Counted from the stretch's first letter, positions 8,218 to 18,161 are shown. The stretch: 21,755 bases of DNA from Chara braunii (GCA_003427395.1 BFEA01000593.1:136137-157891), one strand, 5' to 3'. The notes: generated by a model from the letters alone, not told the origin. Program-made: numbers and translations.

Positions 8218-9684
8218 GTGATAGGATTAATGAAGGAGAAACATTGCGCCTATGTCTTTAATGATGATCAGAGAGGGAGGTTAGTTGTGGACAAGGTGGG
8301 GATGATCAGGATCCATACGGTCGCGCATCAGCCTTGGAACGTTAGAGGGGCCAAGTACCCGAATCCTGATGATCAGAAGAGAGTGGTGGAGTACCTCGAT
8401 GGGAAGATTGACTCACACGTGGCAGGGTTTTCTAGTGGGCCATATGCTTCACCATGGTTCTGCTTTATTAAGCCGAATGGGGTACTCAGATGGGTGCAGG
8501 ACTTGCAAAGGTTGAATGTCGTGACTGTTAGGGATGTTGGAGGGCTCCCTAACGCTGATCAGCTCTCCGAAGCGTGTGCTGGAAGGTCTATCATTTCTCT
8601 TATAGACCTCTACTCTGGTTATGACCAGTTCCCTGTCTACCCGGCAGATAGGCCAATAACTGCAATGCATACTCCTAGGGGACTAATCCACATGAATGTA
8701 GCACCTCAGGTGTGGACGAATGTTGTAGTCATGGTTCAAAGGAGTATGGTCAGAGCTTTGGAGCCGATTAGTCCACAGATCACAGAACCCTATATCGATG
8801 ATCTAGCGGTGAAGGGACCAATGATAAAGGATGAACAAGAGGTGGCACCTGAGATTCAAAAGTTCGTCTGGGATCATGTTGATGATCTCATAAATGTGTT
8901 CGATCTCCTTCAGGAGCACAACCTCACGACAAGTGGCGCTAAATCCAGACATTGCATGAGAGAGGCGACCATTCTTGGGTTTGTGTGTAACGAACGGGGT
9001 CGTCGTCCGGATACCAAGGAAACAAACAAAATTCTTGAGTGGCCGACACCATTCAAGAATATAGGTGAGGTGAGATATTTTTTTGAGACATGTGGGTTCT
9101 GGATAATATTTATCAAGAGGTTTGCCGCTAAGACTGAACACGTGAGGAAGTTAGTGAGAAAGAACCAGGAATGGGAATGGGGAGAGAAGCAGGAGCAGGT
9201 GGTAAAAAACTTGAAGAAGAAATTTGAGGAAGGAGGTTTGGTACTGAGAGTTACGGAATACGAGGCGATCTTAGAACGCCCCTTCATAATAAAAAACGGT
9301 GCCGGACCCACTGCCTTGGGAGGAGTCTTGATACAGGCGGATCATGAGGGTAAGGAAAGACCGTTGCGCTTCGAGAGTCAAACTCTCAATTCAACTGAAA
9401 GGAATTACTCCCAATTCAAGAAGGAGGCCTTGACAGTATTACACTGCCTAAGGATCTTCAGACATTATCTCTTTGAGAGAAGATTTATTTTAAGAGTAGA
9501 TCCAACGACCCTCATGTATTCCCTTAGGAACTTATCTCCAGCTGATCCTATAGTTGCCAGATGACTCACCTACATCTGGATGTTTGACTTTCAGATTGAG
9601 CACATTCCTGGGAGTAAGAACAGAGCAGATGGGTTGAGCAGGATAGAATGGGTGGGGAAGCTAAGGAAGAGACGCCACCGGTAG
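8218..9684 (+). pseudogene. pol: Reverse transcriptase and RNase H
   Basis: RT domain, residues about 60-250 of this frame: PWFCFIKPNGVLRWVQDL, the first catalytic Asp in ISLIDLYSGYDQ (residue 130), TAMHTPRGL, and the active-site box YIDD at 192-195. The thumb/connection follows (GFVCNERGRRPDT, ILEWPTP). RNase H lies at about 355-490, with ERPLRFESQTLNSTERNYSQ and IFRHYLF. The position of the first acidic residue reads N-G-A-G-P, so the Asp usually found in TDASP/TDAGP is Gly (codon 361, GGT at 9298). A TGA at 9562 cuts the frame inside RNase H, yet the family tail IEHIPGSKNRADGLSR continues in frame beyond it, to a TAG ending at 9684. RT copies the element RNA into DNA and RNase H removes the RNA. 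Confidence 0.93.
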
Positions 9685-10155
9685 ACGGATTCTTGGAAGA
9701 AGATGACATGCAGCTCCACGTTAACGCATGAATCTTAAGGGTCGATCACGAAGGGGTGAGAGAAGGAAGGCCCATGTGGTTCGCACCCGCAGCCTGTGTA
9801 AAGGATGAAAGGTTGGTATTAAAGCCTTTCATCGAAGAGGACCCGTAGGGAGAAAGGAATAGGGAATGGATGGCAGAGTTAGGTTTCGCTGAGAGTTACA
9901 GATTGACAAAAGAGTCGGTCATAATTGAGGCAGGAACAGGACAGGTGAATCGACATTTACTAACGGTAGGGAGAGTGCATTACCTTGTGAACTCTCTCCT
10001 ACAAGTCCAGACCGAAGAAGAAAGAGAGACGGTAAAGGCGGATGAGATAATATTGGGAGATGACTATGAATTTGATGAGGAAAGGAGGGAGAGGAGTTTG
10101 AGCAAGGCGAAATCTCAAAAGATTTCCGAGAAGAAGAGTACGATGAATTCCATTT
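9675..10155 (+). pseudogene. pol: RNase H-integrase connecting region
   Basis: After a single-base frame change near 9650 the sense continues as PPVDGFLEEDDMQLHVN, with stops TGA 9729 and TAG 9846. It then stays open through MAELGFAESYRLTKES and VNRHLLTVGRVHYLVNSLLQ to about 10085. Another shift near 10090 passes the reading to the integrase frame (KDFREEEYDEFHLEM). No catalytic motif. The segment joins RNase H to the integrase N-terminus, as in related Pol proteins. Confidence 0.6.
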
Positions 10156-11398
10156 GGAAATGAGACTTCTTCTCTCCGGCGACAAGCGAGAAATGAAAGT
10201 TGGTGAGAGAACTCTCCGCATGAGGGACTATTATGTGGTAAGGGGTGGTCATCTCTTCATCAGGGATAAAAGAGGACCACCTAAGAGAGTTATCTCTGGT
10301 AGGAATCGACAGATTGATGTCATAGCTGCCCTCCACGACGGGCCTGTTGGAGGTCACAGGGGTTTTGCCGCTTCTCTAAAAAAGGTGACGGAGCTCTACT
10401 TTTGGGAAGGAATGTACGAGATGGCTAGAAAGTACTGCGAATCATGCGTGCCGTGCCAAGTCAGATCGCCGATCAGGTATAAAGAACCTCTTCACCCGAG
10501 GTATATCAAGGAAGTTGGGGCTGTTGTCCACTTGGATTTGTTAGCAATGCCGCTGAGACTCGGCGGGTATAATTACATCTTTGATGCTAGAGACAACCTC
10601 ACGAGATTTGTTGATGGAAAGACCATCAGGACCAAGACTGGGGCGGTCTTGGCCGAATGTATCAGAGAATATTACCTCCGTTATCCTTTCATGGTAGAAT
10701 TCACAATGGATAGAGGGTCGGAGTTCACGTGTGGGGAGGTTAAAGAGTTATTGCATGAACTCGGAGTAATCGCCAAGTATACCACCAGGGCACCTCCTCA
10801 GGCTAACGCACCGGTGGAAAGAGGGCACAGCACCATCATGAACTTACTGACAAAATGGACAGCGGGGAAGCCAAATTTGTGGCCTAAGTTCCTACGGACT
10901 GTATTCTTCGTCGAAAACATAACTGTCAGGAGGACCACAGGGTACGCTCCTGCAACCCTATGGTATGGACGACACGCCACTTTCCCAATAGAAAGCTTCC
11001 TAAGGACCTGGCGGAGGCAGGATCTTGAAAACGACCTGCCGCTTGAGGAATTGCTTGACATCCGAGTCAGACAGGTCAGTGTTACAGAGGAAAGGGTTCA
11101 GGAAACAGTCGTGAAAGTGGTTGACAGTCGGGGAAAAAACAAGGAAAGATGGGACCGGCTTCCTCGCGTACGAACTGAGCCATTGGCAGTCGGGGACGTG
11201 GTACTGTTGTATGACTCGTCCCTGGAGAAACAATGGTCAAGAAAACTAGATAAGAGAGGGTTGGGACCATACAAGGTTCGACGTCAAGGGAATCATGGGG
11301 CGTATGAGCAGGAGGAAATGGATGGAACGCCAAGGCGAGACTGAGTTTCTGGACCCAGGTTGAAAAAATTCAGGACAAGAGATGAGGTGAGTCAATAA
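10154..11398 (+). pseudogene. pol: Integrase (HHCC, D-D-35-E, GPY)
   Basis: The longest intact stretch of the element. N-terminal zinc finger: H61-x6-H68 and C98-x2-C101 (SCVPCQ). Catalytic core: D128 (HLDLLAMP), D186 (TMDRGSEF) and E222 (APVERGH), with exactly 35 residues between D186 and E222. C-terminal GPY motif at 371-373 (GLGPYKV). A TGA at 11342 interrupts the end, but the frame continues with VSGPRLKKFRTRDE to the TAA at 11396, so about 18 residues lie beyond the early stop. Integrase joins the cDNA ends to host DNA. No chromodomain was seen after the GPY motif, which argues against the chromovirus clade. The first about 10 residues belong to the preceding linker. Confidence 0.93.
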
Positions 11399-11553
11399 CC
11401 TAAAAATAAGTCAATTCAATCCTCCTTAAAAACTCTTGTGATTGCATCGTTTGCGAACCTGATATTGTTACCCGACTGCTGACACCCTGTTCCACCTGCC
11501 ATTTTCCTCGCCTTTTTTCTGTGTGCAGGCTTAATCCTGTAAAAGGAGCGGCA
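11399..11553 (+). promoter_or_regulatory. Spacer between integrase and downstream gag-like ORF, with candidate 3' splice site
   Basis: 155 bp without coding potential. CCTCGCCTTTTTTCTGTGTGCAG is a strong pyrimidine tract plus AG (11527-11528), 25 nt before the ATG at 11554. Neither an LTR nor a PBS is recognisable here, so nothing shows that a separate element starts at this point. Confidence 0.5.
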
Positions 11554-13835
11554 ATGACACGGAAGGGAGGGATTGCGGGGCCTTCCAAGCCAGCTTCTGG
11601 CAGGGAACGGCGACAGGAATTATGACGGGTAACCAGGGACGCAGATGGAATGTCGATCTACAAGAAGGGGGACAATTTGAGGATGTTTCTGAGGGAGTTC
11701 GAGGACCATGCATTCAGGAGGGAGTGGGATACCCCAACCATATTGTCCAAAGTAAATGGAGTGGGGGAGTGTCAATTGAAGATTGGAGAGATTACCACCG
11801 ACTGTCTGGGGTGGATGACATTCAAGACTGAAATGTGGGATGAATATGGGGATTTGAGGAGAGACGAGATCGAGAATGATATCATCTTCGATGAGACCAA
11901 TGTGGGAGATTTTGAGGACAACATTGCTCTGTGTGTTGAGAAGAAAGGATGGAAGGAGGAGGAGAAGTTGAAACAGGTAATGGCGAGGGTGGACCCCAGG
12001 GAATATGAGAGCATGAGTAAGATCAATGAGGAGTCAGATACCTGGGGAGGGTTTCTTGTCAAATTCAGAAGAACCTACACTCTGGTCATACAAAGACAGA
12101 AGAAGAGACAATTACTTCAGGAGCAGGGATTGTGGATCGGAAGGAGAGCAGACAAGCTGGAAAAGAAAGTTCGACAAGAAATTGACCAAGATGATGTGCC
12201 CCCCAAGCAGATGCTTGTCAGGAAAAGGACAACAATTCAGAAGCGAGGTGGATCAGCAAGCAGGACCGCAAGAATGCAAGAGAAGAGAAGAGGCAAGGAG
12301 AAGAAGCAAAGCAAGGAAGAAGTAAAGGGAGAGAGGGAACAAGACATGTTGAGAGAAGAAGGGAAGAAGGAAGTGGAGGAGGTAGCAAGAGAAAAAGAGA
12401 GCACGGAAGAGAAGAAGGAGAGGGAAGAAAAAGGAGAAAAAGAATCGGATATGATGAGTGAGAAAGAAGGATGAAGGAAGTGGAGAAAATAGCAAAGGGG
12501 AAAGAGGGCGCGAAGGAGAATGAAGGAGAGGAGGAAGAAAGGGATCAAACATAAAAGGAGACTGAAATGGCGGCCGCTGAGAATTCTCTCAGGGAACCAG
12601 GATCAAGGAGGATGACAAAGGAAGAGAGAGAAAAGAGAGAGGGAGAAAATAAGGAATGGAGGGACAAAATGGTTGCATCAATGAAGGAAGATGACTTGCC
12701 TGCAGATGCCCCTTGGAGTGAGAAGATTGAGAGGATCTTGTTAATTGAATCAATCAGGAGCTCTAAGCTACGATCGGACCTGGACAAGCTGATCCGGTTG
12801 CATGAGCTACTTCGAGATGACTGTGAGTGGCTCCTTGAAGGAGGAGCCGAGGTAGCCGAGAAATAAGAGGGAGCAGGAAGGAGCCAGAGAGAGAATGACG
12901 AGGATGAAAAGGTGGAGGTTTCGATTAGAGAGCTCCAAGAAAGGGTAAAAGAAAAGGAGGAATTACTCACACAGGGAGTAGCAAGTCACATCCCTGAAAT
13001 CCTAAGGGAGATCCAGAGATTGAGAAAAAGGGAAGAAAGCAGGGATGCACAGGCGGAAAAGATGGGAAAAGGAGTGGAAAGCATGAGGGCTTAAATGAAC
13101 AAGGTAAAGGAAGAGCAACAAAAACTTAAGAAGCAAGTAGAGTCTTTGAACATTGCCTTGGATAATAAGAACAAGGAAGTGGAAAAAAAAAGGGTTGAAC
13201 GAGAAAAGTTGGAGAAGGAAGTTGGCAGGTTGGAAGGGAAGGTTAATAAGCAGGAAAAGGAGATGGGGGCTCTCAGAAAGGTTAGTCAAGAAGGAGGAGC
13301 AGAGATGCCTACGAAAATAGTTGAATGAAACGATGAACTGAGATTTGAGATCAGGAGTGTGACAGGGACACCTCATGCACCAGGACAAGGTCCACGGGGA
13401 GTAAGCAGAGAAGTATTGGGACAAGGAAGGGAGAACAACGATCAACCTACTGTCATTCCAACTTCTGCTAACAAGTTGGTTGAGATACTGACATCTGACA
13501 CTGTTACAAAGTCTTCTTATGGAGGTGAACCCAGGAATGGAAAAAATAGACGTTGTTCTGAGATGGTGGAAGCAGGTGGAGAGAAGGAGGTAGCGATTCC
13601 ATGTCATTCTGCCAAAAAGCCAAGGAGTAAGGGCAGAAAGTTGTGTTGGTATTGCATGAAAGGGATGCATATGAGGGAAGAATGCCGAGGGTTTAAGTTT
13701 GATGAGGAAAATAGTTTGGTAAAGCTGGATGAAAACAAGATGTTCATTAACAAGGTTGGGAACGTTGTTAAGAAGGCCAAGGACGGGTTCAGGGGTCAAC
13801 TGTATAGACAGTTGAACCTTAGCATGGTGGACTAA
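11554..13835 (+). pseudogene. Large gag-like ORF downstream of integrase
   Basis: Starts MTRKGGIAGPSKPASGRE; TGA at 11623, then the same frame continues to 12474. It contains two tandem capsid-like modules of about 65 residues. The first starts near 11656 (YKKGDNLRMFLREFE...W...W-x-x-F...Y) and the second near 11890 (FDETNVGDFEDN...GW...W-x-x-F...Y), with matching N, F, W, L, W, F, Y spacing. A very Lys/Glu-rich tract follows. After a frameshift near 12474-12552 the second frame runs to 13835, broken by TAA 12552, 12864, 13092 and TGA 13326. It encodes a heptad-like coiled coil (about 12900-13320) and a zinc knuckle C-x2-C-x4-H-x4-C at 13644-13685. Gag proteins with such knuckles package RNA. 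No protease or RT follows. It could be a 3' extra ORF of the same element or a remnant of a second, gag-only element. Confidence 0.75.
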
Positions 13836-14860
13836 GGTGAAAGTATGTGTCTTGACCTTCTATGATTCATGCTTCTTTTTCTTAGCAAGACTTTGTACAC
13901 TATGGGTAGGAAGTGTAAAGTAGGTAAAGTCTCTTCTCTTGGGACATAGTGATGTGCTTTAGCAGTAGAAAAAAGGCAGCAAGTTCTGAAATCTTTGCTT
14001 TGATATAGAGTTAGCTCGGCATATGTGCTTTAGTGAGTAGTGACAAAGAGACATGTGACTCGTACTTCATCCATCATTTTTTTTTTTCTCTTTTTTTTTA
14101 GGAGGGAGACCATTTTTTCCTTGTCTTCCTTCTCTTGAGTCATATATTATTAAATTTATTTATGGGGGTATACCGACGAGAGACACTTTCACTTTCACAT
14201 CTGAGTTGGTACAGTGTTTGGTCTTGTTTTGATGGAATGTGTATCTTTAAAGTCTGTATGAGCTGTATCAAGTTTTGAACTAGGATGCTCACAAAAGCAC
14301 CTAAGTGTTCAAGAAATTTAAAGTAAAATGTGACATGTACGGTCTGAATGTGCTTTCACATTGTTGATCATTCTTCCATGCTTTGTCTTATGTTATTATT
14401 GTTGAGAAAAACCCTAAAAAGGGAATGCGCAAAAATTAAAAGCTTTGATGCATTTGAGAAACCCTGTGAGTCAGGGAACTGTATGTTATGAATGGAATGG
14501 TTGTTCTTTTTCTGCCTTCTGACAAGACGAGGAGTCAAACAAGTACTTTTTATATTTTTTTATGGATATTTGGTTGACTTTTACTGTTGGTTGAAGATTC
14601 CCGATACGTGTGTCTGTCCGGCCTGTGATCGAGGTTTGGACAACACGAACCCTAAGTGGCTCTGACGATGCCCCTCGTTCAGTGACGTATGACAATCATG
14701 ATATATCATTTTTATTGGTTAAATTTTCTTTATATATATTTTTAAAAAGGTTCATTCATCCAAACTGACGAGGGGATTCTTTGGTCAAATTGTTTTTTAT
14801 ATATGAAATGATCATCGTTCATCCACTCTAGGTGATCAGTCTGAGGGACTTGAAAATCAC
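13836..14860 (+). other. AT-rich non-coding sequence after the gag-like ORF
   Basis: No ORF of note. A T-rich stretch (14077-14099) runs into AGGAGGGAGA (14100-14109), a possible polypurine tract, but no TG LTR start follows directly. ATGTGCTTTAG is repeated at about 13952 and 14023. An imperfect inverted repeat, CCCCTCGTTCAGT (14671-14683) with ACTGACGAGGGG (14765-14776), brackets an AT-rich loop. Likely 3' untranslated or LTR-related sequence. Confidence 0.4.
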
Positions 14861-16560
14861 CAAGCCTATGGTAGAAAATTGACATCGTTGGGACGTAACT
14901 CCCAGCGTGGGCTGCTGACCAAGTATAACCAGGCAGCGGGCCTTCCGATTACGGCCTAGGACCGAAACCTGAGAGGGGGCCTCCTTAATGATGGAATTGG
15001 TTCAGGTAGATATCGGCGGGATCAAGAGTCAGGTCTAGAATGATAGGAGATTTCTACCCGATATTGCGTAATCAATACGAGAACCATCGCTAAAAATAAC
15101 AAACGCGGTGGGCCACAGTTTCGGTCTGATCAACCGGCTGTGGTGGGTTGAGGCTAAGGTCGCCGATCCCCTCGCATTAGACTTCGGGTGGGACGGTCAA
15201 ATCTGACTTAGGTCAAGACCCGCGTCTAAAGAGTGGGATTCGGTTTTTGATCCCTAACTCCTCGGACACCCAACGAGATCCCGACAATAAAGTCTAAAGT
15301 TGGGGGGAGGAGCTATCATTGTCTTCCTTGGTGACCTCCGCAGCCGTAATACAGATCCAGTATGCCCACTTGGGGTTTATGCAATAATCTTTTCTTGGGA
15401 ATTGTCATTTTGGATATGTGGGAAGCCTTGGTTAAAATTCTGGCAGTATGGATGCATCCAGGGGGACAGTGAGGGTCTCCAAACTGCAACTTCATTCAGG
15501 GGATCAGATTTTGACTACTTGACGCGTCAGAAGGCCTTTCTTTGCATATAGATTCCCCAGCGACGGGGACGTCGCTTAATGTGGTATGGGAAAACTGTCG
15601 AAGCCTATACCCTTACAAAGGTATCCGCTCATGATTTTGTAGTCGACACAACGTCGGCATCAATAGACAGACTGAAGACGGCTAAAACGGGAAATGAGGC
15701 AAATCCCTCGACCGCTATGGTCGAGAAAGTTTTGTCAACGCAAGCGCCGAAAACACCGCGCGCACAGACTAGAGTCGATGGTTAAATTTTTTTGAATGCT
15801 CGCCCGCCCTGTCCCGGCAGATAAGGGGACATAAAAGATTAGGGGATTAAAGTTTGAGTGACCACACGTGCCACTCTGACCCATGCATAGACTAAAAGAG
15901 GGTTAGTAAGTTAAACCTCCAACCACAAAAATGAACGGACGGTTAATCGAAAGGGAAAAAGTCGCGCAAGAAGTGACGACTTCACTCCAAGTTAGTCGGG
16001 AACTGAGACGACATGATCAATAGAGTTAGTTCACTCGACGACCGCGGATGTCAGAACAGTTAGTATAAAGGAACTAGCGGATCGCTCTGCCATGAGCTCA
16101 ATAAAGGAGGGCTCGAGCAAAATAGTATAAGCCCCGACCATACGGCCAGGGCATCCAAGAAGACCGTACCGCTTACCACGCTTTGCGACAACGGCCATAT
16201 CAGCCTGCTGACCACGGAAGGCAGGCCGTGTGTCTGTTATACCGGCAGAGTCAGCCTTTACTCGACTAATAGTGAGATTGCTCTTAATCTAACTAAACTA
16301 GGCGCTAGCCCAATAGGTATAGGTGCGGGATTGTATGCGACAGGTTTAGGGAACGAATCCTTCCTGACTCATGGACTAGCCTTTTTTTTTAAGCTACCTC
16401 GTTCCGCCCGACCCCTGTTTAGACCGTGTTCAAGTTGGTGGGATTCGAACTCACGACCTACGAGTTAGAAGTGGTTGGGGCAGGGAAGATTTAGGCTCCT
16501 GCATATGCCAGGAATCCGACAGGTGCACGTACTGGGAGCAAACGAACGGAATTCGGTTAA
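14861..16560. other. Unassigned moderate-GC region, possible 3' LTR remnant
   Basis: Base composition is more balanced than on either side. Two short + strand ORFs (15300-15551 and 15579-15785) were not recognised and have no supporting motif. A purine run, TTGGGGGGAGGAG (15299-15311), could be a polypurine tract. GGTGCGGGAT (16322-16331) followed by GCGACAGG (16337-16344) repeats the words found at the presumed 5' LTR edge. A tRNA-like B-box on the minus strand lies near 16437. Otherwise nothing was recognised. Confidence 0.35.
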
Positions 16561-16762
16561 AATTTTTTATTTTTCTTTTTTTTAAGATATATTAAAATTC
16601 GTTGTTTTTCCGTATCCTACCAGAGTTCCAAGGAGGATTCGAGGGTAGTTGGGAGAAGGAACCCAAACGTACACTTACCTGAAAACTCAGGGGCATGTAG
16701 CAGCAATCTCCAACCACTTTTACCTGTATGCTAATCACGAACACAGTTAGATTCATTCGAAG

Positions 16763-16798
16763 TATATATATATATATATATAATTATTATTATTATTA

Positions 16799-16836
<38 letters not shown>
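16763..16836. repeat. (TA)n-(TTA)n microsatellite
   Basis: About 20 bp of TA followed by about 50 bp of TTA repeats with one G interruption. Confidence 0.97.
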
Positions 16837-16866
16837 TCTTATTTTCTTTAAGATTATTCAGTAAAT

Positions 16867-16895
16867 GAATCTGCCTCGATTGAAAAGGCAGATTC
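16867..16895. repeat. Perfect 10-bp hairpin
   Basis: GAATCTGCCT (16867-16876) pairs with AGGCAGATTC (16886-16895), loop of 9 nt. It lies 30 bp after the preceding microsatellite. Confidence 0.8.
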
Positions 16896-17246
16896 TTCAA
16901 ACTAAGTGGTAGAGGCCCGGGTACCCGCGAGGGCCGAGTCGGGAGCACTTCGAGCAAGTGTTGAGAACCAAAGCACAGCAATACCGGACAAACTCAAACA
17001 TAGGTAGAGGGAAGGAGTGAACATACAAACGCACAAGCAAGCAATACCCGTGGGCGTGCGAATGAATGAACATGCGAGCAAGCAAAACATACGAGCATAC
17101 TGGCAAGCGAGAGTTCGGACAACGAGAGGGGAGAAGGCTTTGTAGTGGGAGAAGAAACCGCGCAACTAATAGAAACAGCAATAGGAAAGGAGGACGGCAG
17201 GAAAAAGGAAACAGCAAGCAGAGAGGGAAAACAGGAGTATAAAGGG

Positions 17247-17258
17247 GAAGAAGAAGAA

Positions 17259-17293
<35 letters not shown>

Positions 17294-17300
17294 GAGGAAG
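17247..17300. repeat. (GAA)n microsatellite
   Basis: GAA repeats with a few GAG units at the right end. The poly-Glu and poly-Ser ORFs across it are artefacts of the repeat. Confidence 0.95.
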
Positions 17301-17354
17301 GAGAAAAAAAGTAGGAAGGGAGGAAGGAGAAAGAGAGAAGGGAAGACTACATAC

Positions 17355-17390
17355 CTGAACGTGCGGACGGACAACGACAGCGACGACCGA
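17355..17390 (-). other. Candidate 36-nt exon, minus strand
   Basis: On the minus strand: GCCGGCAG|TCGGTC...GTTCAG|GTATGT. The segment is 36 nt and open in phase 0 (SVVAVVVRPHVQ). Only splice-site resemblance supports it. Confidence 0.2.
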
Positions 17391-17506
17391 CTGCCGGCGA
17401 TAACAACGTTGAAGACGACGACAGAAAGGGAGCGAGAGAGAGGTCGGGTAAGTCTCTAACCTCAGGGCGACCTCGTGTTATTTCCCTCGATAGGGTAAGC
17501 AAAGCG

Positions 17507-17560
17507 AAATAAATAAATAAATAAATAAATAAACAAATAAATGAATAAATAAATAAAAAT
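17507..17560. repeat. (AAAT)n microsatellite
   Basis: About thirteen AAAT/AATA units with two imperfect ones. Confidence 0.95.
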
Positions 17561-17596
17561 CGAATGAATCTATCCTACGACGTGGAATATACATTC

Positions 17597-17662
17597 GTGT
17601 GTGTGTCAGTGTGTACGTGAGTGTGTGTGTGTGTGTACGTGAGCGTGTGTGTATGTGTGTTT
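17597..17662. repeat. Interrupted (GT)n microsatellite
   Basis: GT runs broken by CAG and ACGTGA segments; the ACGTGAG(T/C)GTGTG word occurs twice (17614 and 17638). Confidence 0.9.
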
Positions 17663-17720
17663 GCATGATAGTGAGAGAGAAGGAGGAAGACGATAAGTCA
17701 CCAATCTTGGCCAACAGATA

Positions 17721-17838
17721 AGTTGCCAACCCGCACCTCGCCGCACGCTACCTAAATCGATAGAATGAACAAATCAAAAAGTGACAGTGTATACTTCTGC
17801 GATTTAGCAAGATTCATTCTGTTTTTGCTCATCCTATC

Positions 17839-17906
<68 letters not shown>

Positions 17907-18048
17907 AAAAAACAAACTAAGTTTCTAACCCCAACTCGCCGTGCGCCTACTCGGATCAATAGAACGAACAAAATCAAAAGGTTGCAGAGTAAATTCCCAC
18001 GTTTCAGCGGAAGATTCATTCCGTTTTTGTGCATCCTATCGATGGTGT
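17721..18048. repeat. Tandem duplication of a palindromic unit, approx. 200-bp period
   Basis: Two units, 17721-17848 and 17921-18048, align throughout (for example TAGAATGAACAAATCAAAA / TAGAACGAACAAAATCAAAA, and AGATTCATTC(T/C)GTTTTTG followed by CATCCTATCGAT). They are separated by a (TG)n-(AG)n microsatellite (17842-17907), with further GT runs outside. Each unit is itself an imperfect inverted repeat: 17756-17773 with 17824-17841 (16 of 18 pairs), and 17955-17972 with 18026-18043 (14 of 18). The shape is that of a short foldback element or a hairpin module duplicated with its microsatellite. Confidence 0.8.
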
Positions 18049-18129
18049 GTATGTGTGAGTGTGTATATGCATCTGTGCATGTGAGCTCTTACCGAGGCGA
18101 TTGCACGCGACCTTCATCAAAGGGTATGA

Positions 18130-18161
18130 TACACACACACATATATATATATATATATATG
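18130..18161. repeat. (CA)n-(TA)n microsatellite
   Basis: Simple dinucleotide run. Confidence 0.95.

Larger units (their letters stand above)
2556..11398 (+). mobile_element. Ty3/gypsy-type LTR retrotransposon, internal region (degenerate)
   Basis: All hallmarks are in order on one strand: PBS, several 5' ORFs, a capsid-like gag segment, a retropepsin (DTGAE), reverse transcriptase (YIDD), RNase H, and integrase with HHCC zinc finger, D-D-35-E core and GPY motif. Integrase after RNase H identifies Ty3/gypsy rather than copia. The extent given runs from the PBS to the end of the integrase frame; the true 3' end is uncertain and may include the gag-like ORF to 13835 and further. Many stops and frameshifts mean this copy cannot be autonomous. 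Extra ORFs between PBS and gag recall Tat/Ogre elements and the PBS recalls Athila, but the lineage is not settled. Confidence 0.92.

Noticed and set aside
12237-13799. Long minus-strand ORFs rich in Ser, Phe and Leu
   Set aside because: Shadows of the strongly purine-rich gag-like reading frame on the + strand.
14100-14109. Definite polypurine tract and 3' LTR start
   Set aside because: AGGAGGGAGA is purine-rich, but no TG-initiated repeat of the 5' LTR follows, so the 3' LTR start cannot be placed here.
15300-15785. Two short + strand ORFs as genes
   Set aside because: 83 and 68 codons, no recognisable motif, no splice or start context, and no coding bias over the surrounding unassigned DNA.
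16420-16490. tRNA-like gene on the minus strand (GAGTTCGAATCCCACC with CTTCTAA upstream)
   Set aside because: The T-loop/B-box is good, but the anticodon stem does not pair, there is no D-arm with a box A, and the acceptor ends do not match. At most a tRNA-derived relic.
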